A DNA stretch of 64,000 nt from Cunninghamia lanceolata (GCA_027924645.1 BSBN01000809.1:48514001-48578000), one strand, 5' to 3'; counted from the stretch's first letter, positions 35,701 through 48,182 are shown. Translations and numbers: made by a program. The notes: generated from the letters alone by a model not told the origin.

Positions 35701-36932
35701 AGTCTCTTTTGAAGGCACATATAGGTCCATATGCCCTTAGAATATCTTGCAGATCCAGATGGAGAATGAGCTTGATAGGCTTTTTTTTTTTGCAAAACCA
35801 TTAAATATGCCTTCATAATTTTATGATTTTATAGAAAATCAAAAGCCTTGTATTATTATTTTTTGCAAAAATCAAATCGAGGCAAATTAGGAAAATAAAA
35901 CTGTAAATTTATTGTACAATATTATTAAAGCAATGCTTTTATAAATTGCTTTAATAATTGTTATTTTTATGCAGTTAAAGCAAAGTGAATCCAGACTAAA
36001 TCTTGCTTTTCTACATTTATTTTCTTTGGGCAAAATTGAGAAGATGTGGACAAAATAGAGCCTTTATGAAGTAGATAAAGCCTAATTTTCAGTATTTTTT
36101 GGTGGGACCACTTTGGATGGCTTTTTGGCAGTTTCTTTCTTCAGTTTGGAGGCAATTTGGTGACAGTTTTCAAGGCTTTTTTATGGATTCTGAAAATGAT
36201 TCGGAGGTAGAGCTTTTAGAGTGTTTTTTGGAGCAGTTTTCTTTTTCCATCTTGGGAAAATTAGAGGATATATTGGAGAAAAACATAGTTTTTCTCAGTC
36301 AATTCTGATTACTGTTTCTTTCTCTCTTGTTCACTTGCAAAGAGTATTGTAAACATCTCATACTTAGATTCTCAGTTTCTACTCCTTTCAATTTCAATAA
36401 AATAGCAGTATTCCCCTCTTTCACATTTTGTCTCATGTTTGCAGTATCAGTTTTATATTTCATTGTGATCATAGAACCATGTCCTTTGTTATGGTACATT
36501 GTTGTAAGTCTATTTACAAAAGTTTCATGGAATGCAGGTTGCATGTTATGTTTAGTTTGGTTAGTGGGTTGAAGTTGTGATTAAACCTTTGTTTCTCCTT
36601 CATGCAAACCTCCAGTTTTCAAACTTTCATGCAAATCACTTATGTATTGCATTGTTTCAGTGAGATTGTAAGATTTAATGTTCTTGATAGCTGATTGTGA
36701 GTCAAGATAAAATTTTGGTAACGTATCATTAGGTTTTAGAATTTAATTTTTAGTTATCTTCTTAACCCTTTTCTTATAAAGTCTTTTAGATTATGTGATT
36801 TACCAGGGGAACTAGCCCTCTCTGGAGGTTCACTCCAATTTTTAGGTAACCCACAAGCCTAGGAGTGTTCCCATGTGTCAACAGATAGCAAAGTTGATAG
36901 TTTAACACAGGGTGCATATCTGATTGATAACA
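32774..36932 (+). repeat. LARD-like element, 3' LTR
   Basis: 4159 bp, TGTTACC...GATAACA, collinear with 25535-29662. The 14-bp hairpin is kept at 35921-35934 and 35945-35958. The sequence just before it is not a clear polypurine tract (GTCCCGAGAAA). Confidence 0.92.
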
Positions 36933-36937
36933 ATTAC

Positions 36938-37912
36938 ATTTAGGACAACAAAGATGATGTTTAGAAGACTTGTAGAGGATATATATGAAGGATAGAAGAT
37001 CATTTCAATGTGTGAGAGTATGAGCAAAAAAGGTGAATGATCTAGAAATTGAGAAGTAACCTTGGAAGTTATGATGCATAATCCATAACAGGGCTAGTAT
37101 TGTATTACAGAGGTGTTTGAGCCTAGAAGGAAACAAAGATGTTTTAGCAGAGGTGTTGAAGTCATTAGAATAAATCAATATCAAAGTGTTAATGAAGTTG
37201 AAGCTGCAGAGAGTATTTATGAAGGTAAGAAGAATGTTACAAGTTAGTGTGTATGTGTGAAAGATGTCAACTGTATGATCTGAAATGAGATAAGTAGTTA
37301 TGTAAGCAACAATGCATAATTTATAGAAAAATGGATGTTATGGAGGTTTTTGAGGTATCAAAATCAGTCAAATGATCAAGATGATAGCAAAGAGGATAGT
37401 GTGGAAGTGTTAAGTCATTGAGAATATGTCAAGGATGTCAATGCTTTAGCAGAATTGATGTTGCAGAGGATATTGAACCATCAAAATCAGTTGAATGTTT
37501 CAGAACATAGGTTGGAGCCTTATTCTGTAAGAGTTGTAGCTCTTTGGGGAGTTGTTGCTTCCTTTGGTTTGGAGCCCATAAAACTATGTATCAGGGAGTT
37601 GTTGTTTCCTTTGGGTTGGAGCCCATCAACTTTGTATTAGGCAATTGGTGCTTCCTTTGGGTTGGTGCCCATAAAATTCATTATAAACTTCATTTTTATC
37701 TGTGAGACAGAATTTGGACAGTATATCCAAGTAGCTGGCTCACTGTGGTTTTCCCCATCTTGGGTTTCCACGTAAATCTAGTATTATGTGTGTGTATGTG
37801 TTCATTTGCTTTATGTGGTTTGAATGTTTACATTGGTTGATTGAATCTAAAGGAATAAGAAATATTATATATACTCATTTACCCCCATCTTAGTATATAT
37901 GTGTGTTCAATA
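36938..37912 (+). repeat. Copia-type LTR end fragment
   Basis: Shows the 3' landmarks of the copia LTRs in this window: CTGTGGTTTTCCCC, CTTGGGTTTCCACGTAAA (compare 50600-50625) and a closing ACCCCCATCTTAG...GTGTTCAATA. The following bases GGTAGGTATAGG look like a decayed primer site. Three copies of a 45-50 bp unit lie within it at 37548-37672. What followed (gag) is not recognisable. Confidence 0.5.
37548..37672 (+). repeat. Three tandem copies of a 45-50-bp unit
   Basis: The core TTCCTTTGGTTTGGAGCCCA, or TTCCTTTGGGTTGG(A/T)GCCCA in the later two, occurs near 37559, 37606 and 37652. Confidence 0.85.
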
Positions 37913-38685
37913 GGTAGGTATAGGGGTTTTAGCTTGCATAATGAAGTTTTCAAACCAAAGGTCCATGATCGAGATGACTAAAGATGATGGAATGTTTGGA
38001 AAATTACTTAACCTTATGCAAGGGATGTGTTTGTCTTTGGATTTTGACACAAAATTTTCAAATTTGCAAAAGTTAAAATGTTCTTGGATGAGAAGAGGAA
38101 TTCACAAGTTTTGACAAGAAAACACTTCATGCATGTGAACAAGCCAATTTGCATTCAAGTAGGAGTATCAATCTTTATGGACCCACAAATGTACTATCTA
38201 CCAAGCTACAGATAACTAGGGAATGCAAGGTCATGTACCACCTATACACCACTTACAATGGAGGCCAAGGCCTTACCCACAATGAGCTATATCTCTACAA
38301 ACTCAAAAGTATAGCTGAGTAACTTTTCAAGGCTAACTATTTATTGGTGCACCACAGAAAAATGATTGAAAGGTACTATTTAGGCTCTACAAACAACTAG
38401 GGGATGTCCTCGCTATACACTAGGTGTGTGGCCAAAATCCATGGACTAGTGTGTTGTCTAAGGCATGTGATTTATCACTTTGTTGAGTGTAGCATCTTTG
38501 ACATGGGTCCAAAATGATAGGTTCACTTTTGAGGTACAACTTTTGCTCTCCCCCCTTTGTATACCCTGCCAAAACACATGGTTCAGGTCATCCATTAAGG
38601 TGATGAAATCCTTAGGTAGGCCTGCTAAAGGGAAAGAAATCCAAGTGTTTCTAATTCCTAAGATCACTTTACAACGTGAAGGAAG
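37913..38685. other. No gene recognised
   Basis: Sequence between the LTR fragment and the small LTR element. Frames here are short. A stretch of the left flank (38644-38685) is repeated imperfectly at about 40052-40093, so the target itself held a diverged tandem duplication. Confidence 0.35.
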
Positions 38686-38969
38686 TGTTAGAGTAATAGG
38701 TTCTTTACTTAATTAATTTAATCATATTGATTAATTAATTAAGTTACATTTACTTTATTTCACTTAAGCTAAACTTAGGAATATCTCATTAGGGTTTTCT
38801 AACTTGCAAATATAAAAGCAAGTTCTCTCATGTAATTCATTAATCCATTTCATTAATTGCATCCTTTTTGTGCAAATTACTCTCTTTGCTTTTTTATCTT
38901 GTGGAAGGTTAATCTTAGATTTTGCAGGTGTTAACTGGGTCCTATGAGGTTGGTTTCACAACTTCTACA
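38686..38969 (+). repeat. Small LTR element, 5' LTR
   Basis: 284 bp, direct repeat of 39716-39996. Contains AATATAAAAGC near 38808, a likely TATA box. Confidence 0.9.
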
Positions 38970-39715
38970 TGGTAAGGTGCCCTCTAGATCCCAAAAAAAG
39001 CACCTGGTAACCCTTGTAGATCTAGCCTACGAAGCTCAAATCAAGCCAAATAAAAGGCTAATCTAACTATTTTGTGTTGGAGTGAGTTATGTATCTAGTA
39101 TTTGTTCCTATGTACTAGGCAGATGCAGTGGTACATCAATGTTTGGTTACCCATGCATTTCAATGAGATGGAGCATTTACCATACATGGAAACTCTTACA
39201 TTCCTTTTGTGGAGGTGACCTTCTATTTTCACTTGATCAGTTCTTCAGACTTTTGGTACCTGTGTCATTTATATCTTCAAGTTCCAAATGTTTTGCCTTT
39301 GTTTTCCATCTGATTCGAGTAATGTCATTGGGGGCACTCATGTAAATTCTTGTCTTCTTGATTCTGATCTTCATCTTGTTTTAGAGGAGGTTCTTCTTTT
39401 AGCACTATAGCAGTCAGCCTTCGACAGTCTTTACAGCTTCTTCATGCTTCAGTGGAGTTCTTCATGTTCCTATTCTTTTGGGACATCCTTTGTGGAGGCT
39501 TCTTAATCCTTCACTCTTTTTCTCTCTCTTGTAGGGAGGTGTGTTCTCTCTTTTGGGGAGGAGTTTTTCCCACATGGTTTTCTCATTTTCTCTATTTGTG
39601 AGAGAATCTTTTGTACATGGGTACCTCATCAGGCCTAGTTGCTGGGACCCATCTTTACTTTCATGCATCTATCCTTAGTTTTTTAGCTTCTCCCTAAGTT
39701 CATCTTAAGGGGGGA

Positions 39716-39996
39716 TGTTAGAGTAATAGGTTCTTTAATTAATTTAATCATATTGATTAATTAATTAAGTTGCCTTTACTTTATTTTACTTAAGCTAAAC
39801 TTAGGAATCTCTCATTAGGGTCTTCTAACTTGCAAATATAAAAGCAAGTTCTCTCATGTAATTCATTAATCCATTTCATTAATTGCATCCTTTTTTGTGC
39901 AAATTGCTCTCTTTACTTTTTTCTCTTGTGGAAGGTTAATCTTAGGTTTTGCAGGTGTTCACTAGGTCTTGTGAGGTTGGTTTCACAACTTCTATA
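39716..39996 (+). repeat. Small LTR element, 3' LTR
   Basis: 281 bp. Its last bases CTATA differ from CTACA in the 5' copy. Confidence 0.9.
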
Positions 39997-40001
39997 GGAA
40001 G

Positions 40002-41400
40002 AGCATACACAACTTGGATTCTTGGTATTAACACAAAATAAAGAACTAAAAAGTGTTTTTGATTCCAAAGATCACCTTTTAGTGCAAGGGAAGAGCATAC
40101 ACACTTAGAAGCTCTTACAGACACAATAGACACTTGTTCATTCTTAATTAAACAAAAATATGTGTGCAACTAAACTAGTGATTAGAATTTGGTCTTCGAC
40201 AAATGTAGATGTACAAATACATTAGTAGTTTTAGAAGTTTGAAATGAAAAATACAAAACTCAAATCAAAAGACCTAAATCTTGCTTTCAAATTTAATCAC
40301 AAACCTCAGGTAGAGCATAAGGAAAAGTACACAAAAACAATGAAATAATAGATCTCATCCAACTCTTCTTTGTTACACCAAAAATGGTAGTTGTGCTCCA
40401 AGATTGATTTGGTTAAGAATATGACAATATAAGGTGCTTATCTTAGCATAATAAGTTTGCATTCAAATGTTCAATGGTTATGGCTTGCAATATGTTTAAT
40501 TTATAGAGTTTTGATGGATGGATTGATAAGGATATGATTTGAATATGGATAAGGATAAGATATTTGATTTGTTTCTATTTAACTAGTTACACAAGTTAGA
40601 AAATAGAAAGAAGTCAAATGGGATAAGGTAGGATAATTAGAAGATAATTAATGGAATTATCTATTTATTTTAATTAATTAGATGCACATGATTTAGAAAT
40701 GGAAATAAATCAAAGGGGAGATATGAATGGATAAATAACTAATTAAATATTAATTTACTTAGTGTTTGAATAAAGATGAATAATGAATTGATTAATTAAT
40801 TAAAAATAAATTATTCAGTTAAGGCTAGGAAAATGATTATGTGATGGTAAGACATGAGAATATGGGCAGAATTAGGTGGCGTTAAGATGGAGTTAAATTT
40901 GGGTGTCTATAAAGAGCATATTCCTCACAAAGTTTGCACGCTTTGTTGGTTCATGGCTACACACTTGAGGTTTTCCTCTTATTCTTAGACCAAAATTAGA
41001 TCATTGGTGACTTCATACCTTTATCATTTTGGCTTGATTTTCCATGTACCAACAATGTGGTTAAGTATGAGCACTAATCATTGGGTTGTGGGTTTCCATC
41101 TCTCTCAAAGTCATATCTAATAATATACATGGAAACTTTCAATTTATGGTGAGATATATAACATGCAATTACAAATCTAAGGAAACAAAATTAGCACAAT
41201 ATTATGAGATAGTTTTAAAATTACTTTATTCTTTTTAATGTGCACATTATTAACATTGTCCCATGAAAGAATAACCACCACACCGATGCTATCACTAATG
41301 CTACTTCCTTGATAAGTTTGGAAGATGGTAGTCTTCAACTCACCTTGGTTATACACATATTGAAGAAACTTTCTATTCATGACACATCTTGCATGGTTAA
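40002..41400. other. No gene recognised
   Basis: AT-rich DNA with several TTAATTAATTA stretches (40660-40810). Probably older gypsy internal or LTR sequence, given the pol relic that follows on the plus strand. Confidence 0.35.
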
Positions 41401-41404
41401 TGCT

Positions 41405-42256
41405 ACACTCACAAGTGTAGGATGGTTTTATGACATGTACATTTACCCCAAATCAGGGGCATTCCCCCAATGTTCTAAGAACACGTGTATTCATATTTGC
41501 AAGTTTGTAGCTAAATACCTACTTATCATCAGAGTACTTTACCGATATATTTTTAGTGGTTTATTACTTTGATGCCTTAATGATGCCAAAAAGATCATTT
41601 CCCTTTAGCCAGATTGTAGGGCTATATGCAAGGGTCATGTTTGCACATAATTATTAGTTTAGAAGATCTTATGCATGGGTTACTACTAGAGCAAGATAGA
41701 AAATACTCATATGACTTTGTCAAAAAATGTGCTACATGCCAAAAACTTAAAAACCTAAAACATGTATCACTCTTGAGTTTCATCCATATACATCACCATG
41801 GTCATTTCCCACATAGGGACTTGAATTGGTGGATAAATTCACCCTAGCCTCCTCTAAAGGGCATACCTTTATCGCATATTATTTTATGAAAATGCATCAA
41901 AGTAATACCATAAAAACCACCACAATTGTCGATATTTGTAAATCTCATAATGGACAATCTCATCTCCAAGTGTAGACTTCCATCCATGTTGGTGGTAAAT
42001 AATGGTACATCATTTTAAAAAAGAGGTACAAATAAATTATTATAACAATTCCATATCCAACAACGATTTTCAATGACATATTATCCACAAGGTAATGGAC
42101 AAGTTGAGTCCATTAATAAAATAATTAAGCAAGTATTAAGAAAAATAATCAACAAAAATGGTAGTAATTGGCATAGACAATTTGTTTTGTTGTTATGGAC
42201 ATACCATTCTAGTATACACAATCCTACCATGTTTACACCTTATTCACTAGTGTATA
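41405..42256 (+). pseudogene. Ty3/gypsy integrase relic, part 1
   Basis: Broken plus-strand frames give WFYDMYIYPKSGAFP, then LLIIRVLYR and VKKCATCQK (the zinc-binding N-terminus of integrase), SSKGHTFI, and TYYPQGNGQVESINK, where the catalytic glutamate after GQV is kept, then LLWTYHSSIHNPT and TPYSLVY. Numerous stops make it dead. A solo LTR interrupts it at 42257 and the rest resumes at 43813. It resembles the pol tail at 1-660. Confidence 0.8.
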
Positions 42257-43812
42257 TGTTGATATGCGTCAGTCAACTGAGAGGGGGGGAGTGAATCAGT
42301 TGTCACAAAAACTTAAACAATTTCTGCAGTTAAACATTCATCACTTATCCACAATTATTATGATTTAACAATGATTGCATGAAATTAGAAACTTAACCAC
42401 ATATATAACATCAAACACAAGAGACACCAGATTTACGTGGAAAACCCCAAGGTGGGGAAAAACCACGGAGAGGATTAGCTCTCAATATATATTGCAATCT
42501 TGAAATAATGATGTTTAGTCTTGGTCACTCCATGGGCCTAAACATACTAGCTTACTACCATGAAGAACAACTAGGTCTAGCATGCTCACTACCTCAACCC
42601 TAAACCTAACAAGATTACAATAAGGGTTGTTAAGCCTTGAGAGCTATTAAACCCTACCGGTAGCTCACTGCCACAATAAACACCTTTCTATATTTGCAAC
42701 TAAAGTATAATAATTACCCTACTCTGCTCTGTTCTTCCTCTTCTTTCCTTTGCCTCTTCTCTGCTCTGCCTTTTGGACCTTTCTTAATATCTTTTCATTT
42801 CCACTCAAGGATAAATTTTCATGACTCAACTACAAGTATATATACACCACAACAACCTTGGAATGATCATCAAGGTCGGCATCACAATCATCAACCATTG
42901 GAACAATCTCCAAGGTCAACATTGCAAACATTTACAAAATAGATCCTGGCCTATTACAACATTATGCAAAGGAAATGAAATGCAGATCACACCATGCTTT
43001 AGCTGGGACTCAAACACGATCTTCCACGCCACAACACACTTCCAGAAACTTCCAGAGATTTCAGCAATCACTAGGATTAACCAGGTCGACCAAAACTAGT
43101 TACACGTTACACTATCTAGGAACAATCTTGGAACATGATCTCAAGTCCTTAATGCAGACCAATATCAAGATGGGAACATGATTAGGAGATATCCACAAGC
43201 ATGTTATAATCATCAAGAGAAACTACACAAACCTTAACCACTTTGTCCATAGGAATCTTCTCACCGGAACACATGAACTTCACTATCTTCAACTGTCATA
43301 AAAGAAAGATAGCTTGCAGACCACCAAAACATGAGCCACTACAATAGTATGTACTTATCATCATCCCAGACTTCCCTCTATAACCACAGAGAAAAATACT
43401 TTATTGTGGAGGAATACGAAGCAAAATACTTTCTTCCTGTCCCAACTGAACTTACAGAAAAAGCAGGTTTCACTCTGGTGAACACAACTCACTCAGATCT
43501 TCATGTGGAGGCTTCAAACCCAGAATGTAGCATCCTTAGTCATACCTCTAACTTACTTCCAATCCGCAGACCATGAACTTCAAACATAAATAAATACAGA
43601 GTAGTTTATCAAACTGTTCTTCAACATGCAACTCACTATCTATACTGCACTTCTCTCTTACTCACTCATTTCTTCTGGAGAGGCTAATTTTCTCAATATC
43701 CTCAACATACAAGTCTTCTAATCAAGTAATAGAATAAGATACAGTTGACACCAATGACAACAAGAATATGTTGACATCAATGACAACACCGATTAGGCAC
43801 ATACTTGCAACA
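42257..43812 (-). repeat. Solo LTR, copia type
   Basis: A 1556-bp single LTR with TGTTG...CAACA ends and a perfect target duplication GTATA (42252-42256 and 43813-43817). From the minus strand it starts TGTTGCAAGTATGTGCC and ends with the C-rich motif near 42280. A minus-strand TATATATA lies at 42837-42844. It is related to the LTR ending at 50763 (shared AGCTCACTGCCA and GAGCTAATC-like words) and, at its ends, to Copia-1 and Copia-2. A solo LTR is the usual product of recombination between two LTRs. Confidence 0.92.
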
Positions 43813-44150
43813 GTATACACAATCCTACCATGTTTTAAACACCTTATTCACTAGTTTACAATACATAGGCCACAATGCCTCTTGAGCTTGAGATCCCTTC
43901 GTTATGTATTTTCCTTCTTGACATCTTGATGATTATACACACCAAGAGCACCACTTAGAATAACTTGAGACCCTTGATAAGAGACATGTGAATGCATTAG
44001 ACAATCTACATGTATACTAAAGATAACTAAGAAAAACATTTAACAAAGGCGTTGAATCTAATGAGATTTTCAATTAGCAGACCTAGTCCTTCGTGACAAC
44101 CTAAATAGCCCTAGTGACAAAAAGGAGTTGTGATGTGAATTTTAACCTCA
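43813..44150 (+). pseudogene. Ty3/gypsy integrase relic, part 2
   Basis: Continues the frame interrupted at 42256. After a repeated TPYSLVY segment come the equivalent of PLELEIPSL, ALDNLHVYQR, and ADLVLRDNL, the integrase C-terminal region. The first 45-50 bases duplicate 42211-42256. Confidence 0.7.
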
Positions 44151-45060
44151 TTAGTTTGACCCTTACATCATCACCTTCTAATTTAGCACTGATGCATTTA
44201 TCCTTTTTTCTTCTAACAAAAAATCAGTCAAAGACCCGATTAATATCATGCAACTAAAATGATACTATAATGTTAACCACTATAGGCAAGAGGGTGGGCT
44301 ATTTAATAATCATTATCTTTCTCATGCCTCTTTTATCTCGTGAGTTTTATTGTGCCATCCTACTAAATAGGGGAAAAATAGCTTTGCATGTACCTTCATG
44401 ATCATATCATATTTAGCAATACCTTCTTGCATATCCATTTGTCATGACCACTTGACATCTATTACCAAATCTAGCCACCAACAGCCTTAGAGAATTCACT
44501 ATATCAACTTATGCCTTGTCACATTCATTTATAGGGTACTAAAAAATACATCTACTTTCATTTCTACCTCGTAATAGTTGATCAATGACACCCTCCCAAT
44601 AAAAATTTCTAATTCTAAATAGCCCTTATTTTATCATATATACAAACTACCATTTGTTGTGACATTTTTATACCTCTTATGTATCTAAAATACCTATTTT
44701 GAATTTAATATTAAACTATTATTAAAGGTTATCGAGATCTATGAAATACTAAACCTGTCATTAGACAACCATTCCTCCATGTCCATTCATGTAATATAAA
44801 AATGTTAATCCCTAACTATAATATCAATGTAGCCTACCCTTCACCATCCACATGGAACACCCCCAATATCAAAAATTATTCTTTAATTAGTTTATCCCCT
44901 TGACCCCTTGATATAAATTGGTATAACGCCTTAGAATTTTAATGATTGTCAAATCCCCAAGTTATAAATGCATATGGTATGGTACCCATTACGTAGTGAA
45001 TCCCCCATGCCAAGGGCCACCTTCATTTTTTGGATGACTTGACATTCCTAAATCACCATA
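44151..45060. other. No gene recognised
   Basis: AT-rich sequence, probably the 3' non-coding part of the gypsy element above. Confidence 0.35.
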
Positions 45061-45640
45061 GAAAACTATTAGTGTTATCTTCACAGCAAAGGCATCATGT
45101 CTTCCTCTTTATATGACAATCTTTCATTGCCATGTCTTTACATTTAGGGGCACCATGTCTTCCCCACTATGATTTAATTGATAGGTCTTTACATTCTAGG
45201 GCATGTCATCCTCCCACATTGTGTTCCTATTGGCCCACATGTTACATCAAGGGCATCATGCTTTCCCCATAACATCTCCTTGTGCCTCATAACATTATCT
45301 TGCCAATGTAGGGGCAATTACCTTGAGGATGTACTTCAATGCTTACACTTTACATCATTGTGCTTGCATGAACTAGCTGCATTCTATGAACTAATTACCA
45401 TCTTGGGGGTATCATGCCTTCCCCATCACATTGTGCATTCACACAACCTTAACATATTATAAGAGTGAAACTAGGGACACTACAAGCCTTCTCCATATTA
45501 TTGGTTACATATTATTCCATGTATTGGAATCTCATCATCACTAAGGACCTATCACCTTACCTATACCATGGTGTGCTCATGTTTCTACAATGAGGGAATA
45601 TGCCTTTTCTCATGTCTTATATGTGTACATAGGTGTTCTT
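45061..45640 (+). repeat. Degenerate tandem array, unit about 50-60 bp
   Basis: Words like GGCATCATGTCTTCC or GGCACCATGTCTTCCCC recur near 45090, 45151, 45199, 45251, 45407 and 45475, with intervening sequence of similar length but little identity. Copies vary strongly. Confidence 0.5.
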
Positions 45641-46334
45641 GGCCACTAAGGGCCACACCACCATTCATTATTTGTGCATGTTAGGGGTAAATTTTTTATC
45701 GATGTCATCTCTACCTCATGAGCTTACCACAACTATCATTCAAACATATTTTATTTGAATAATACATAGTGCATTTGTTCACAATTAGTACTTTACATTA
45801 CTTACATTCTTACATGCTTATCTGAGCACATCTAGATTTCATGTACTAACTTTCCCTCTCTTCTGATTCCTCATATCCTCTAGGATGGATGATCAATTGT
45901 AGGGGCATATTCTATTGTTAAGACTCTTATCTTAAGTTTTACATATAGTTACAGGTGCTTATGTAGAGACTCATCATTCATACATGAAATGTGAGCACCC
46001 CATGCACCTTGTCATCACATCAACACTTTCTATACAAGTGGAATTACTCTAACCTTATTTCATCCCTTCTCTTCAAATCAATGACAACAAAATTTAGGTT
46101 TTCGTTGTTCTTATTTCCACTTGCGTTATAGAAGCTACTCATGGAATATTTTTCCTTTATTTTGTAGGTTCTTTTGGAGAGAGCACACCAAAGGATGAAC
46201 CTACATGATGACAACCTGTAGGCTCCATTAATTTATATGGACCCCCACGATATCCTTTTATGTTAGAATATTTATTTTGCATGCATGTTTGTGAGTGCTA
46301 CATGCTTTGAGATGCACAATCATTTTATGATTCA

Positions 46335-46541
46335 TATGCATCTCAAAATGGGGGCAAAATGTAATTGTGAAATTTGAATGCCTAAGTCATGTCCCTTATA
46401 GTTTTGTGCCCATTTTGAGGGAGTGCTTTATTGTATTTACATATTGACAAATGGCATAATCTTGTGCAAAATTGGGTTGCTTCCTTCATGCTACTTACTT
46501 ATCCTCACACACTTACCCCTTACCTTATCCATACATACACA
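46335..46541 (+). repeat. Gypsy polypurine tract and start of an LTR
   Basis: ATCTCAAAATGGGGGCAAAA (46338-46357) is followed by TGTAATTGTGAAATTTG, a likely 3' LTR start of the gypsy element whose integrase lies at 41.4-44.15 kb. The sequence is cut at 46542 by the start of another LTR. Confidence 0.5.
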
Positions 46542-48182
46542 TGTAATGTTCCCTTCTAAGGCCTAGTTAGTTTGGTGGTTGTTAGCCTATTCCCCGAGTT
46601 CTTGTAGGCTAATTAGTGTAGTAAGGGGACTCCAAAGATCTTGGAGAGCACCGGTATTGTTTTTATTGTTTTCTATTTGTGGCTTTGAGCTCAGTTGGCA
46701 TTATGGATCATAGTGATGCTTTCATAATCTTTTTCAAACTCCTAGTTTCTACTCCACACTTCTTGGAGAGAACATCTATTTTTAGTAAGTTACTAAGTTG
46801 TCATCATCCCATTGCTTCAGTTACATCATGGTATGTTTAGTTTCAATTTTCAACACCTTGGCAGTGCTTTCTGCAACTCGGGTGGAGTATTTAAATTATA
46901 CACTTAAGTTTCTAATGTTTAATGTTTGATTATTCACTTAAGCAATGATTTATAAAGTTGTTTTATGACCCCTCCTTAAGTGGGTGCATAAGGAGTGAGA
47001 GGGAATATGTTATTAATGTTATTTTAATTCTTTAAGAAGGGCGTTGGGGAAAAAAGAGTAATTTTATATTTTAAAATTGGTTTTCCCTCCAAGAAAATAT
47101 AAAAGGAGGTTCGAGCTATCATTTTCGATATGCTGAAGATTTCTTATGTTGTTATGCTACTAGAATGAACCTATGTGTTCTCCTATGATTTTTTGAGGAT
47201 AAAACCCTCATTAGATTTTCTAGTTTTGGATTTAAAAGACAATCCATAGCTAGTTTGGAGTGGTTCTACTCATGAATCACCATTGTTATTCACATATTTT
47301 CAGTTTCAAGGTTTCATTAACAAATATATTGAGATTGCAGGCAATAATAAATTTGTCAGTTTCTGAAGGTTATATGCAGACTTAAGGTTCATTTAAAATA
47401 TATTTGTCAAGGGTTTAATATCCTAGATATTAGTGCCTATATTGAATACCAATATTGAAGAGTTTGTGGAAATAAAAATAGTCACTGCCTATCCTTCATC
47501 AACCACAAGTCTTTTTTTGAGACTAGGCGCAACCTTTATTATATTAGCCACTCCATATTGATGCAAATTTTATTCCATCTGTTGTCTGCCTAAGATTTAA
47601 AAAGGCAGCACTTGGTATTAGTAATGAACAAGTTGTGAGGTGGCATGAGAGTTCATGGCGGGACCTTCCTATCTTCAACCACCCCTCTTTAAGGGATCTA
47701 ACTAGAGATTGCAGCCTTCAAAGAAATACATGGAGTCTAAGTTGAATGCATGGAGGTTGGTTCAAAAGTGTTGAAGTATGTAAGGCATTGCCTATCTTGT
47801 GGGACCATTCCATATGTTAGCTGCCTAGTTGAAGATAATTCATACACGTGTGTTGACCTCTTTACTTGGTATGTATGAGGTTGAAAGTATTTTTAGTTCT
47901 ATAATATCTGATTAAAAACAACAATTGGGTTTTATTGTATTCAATCTTCATTATTATAAGAGTGTAGTAAACTGTTTGACAAAGTGCATCTTTATCTTCT
48001 TTGTATTTTATGATATTTATGAATGATTTGTGTTCCAAATCTGTAAACAAATTGTTCTATCACAAAACACTCTAAGAGTATTATGGAATGTGCAAAATGA
48101 AAAATGTTTGACAAAATGCTTGCATCATAGAAGTCAGACAATTTTGTGGGTTTTGGATAAAAATTTGAGGGTGGTTATTACA
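46542..48182 (+). repeat. Gypsy-2 5' LTR
   Basis: 1641 bp, bounded by the inverted ends TGTAAT and ATTACA. TATAAAAGG at 47098-47106 is a good TATA box. The primer site TGGTATCAGAAC follows at 48184-48195. No second copy lies in the window, so the left edge rests on the terminal inverted repeat alone. Confidence 0.7.

Larger units (their letters stand above)
25535..36932 (+). mobile_element. LARD-like element with 4.1-kb LTRs
   Basis: Two direct repeats of about 4.1 kb (25535-29662 and 32774-36932) flank 3.1 kb of internal DNA. Ends are TGGTACC/TGTTACC and TGATAACA, and the target duplication is GTTAC (25530-25534) / ATTAC (36933-36937), four of five matching. Right after the left LTR comes TTTTTGGCACGCCTAGTGGG, a sequence often found just inside plant gypsy LTRs, which sets the plus orientation. 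No reverse transcriptase, integrase or protease motif exists inside; only a decayed acidic frame does. Very long LTRs with a pol-less interior fit the LARD class, which depends on other elements. The LTRs are over 90% alike by eye. Confidence 0.9.
38686..39996 (+). mobile_element. Small non-autonomous LTR retrotransposon (1.3 kb)
   Basis: LTRs of 284 and 281 bp (38686-38969 and 39716-39996, TGTTAGAGTAATAGG...CTTCTACA/CTTCTATA) flank 746 bp without coding sequence. The perfect target duplication GGAAG is at 38681-38685 and 39997-40001. A polypurine tract CTTAAGGGGGGA (39704-39715) abuts the right LTR, fixing the plus orientation. The primer site region reads TGGTAAGGTGCC, a poor match to initiator tRNA-Met. 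Size lies between TRIMs and ordinary elements. The LTRs are about 95% alike by eye. Confidence 0.93.
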
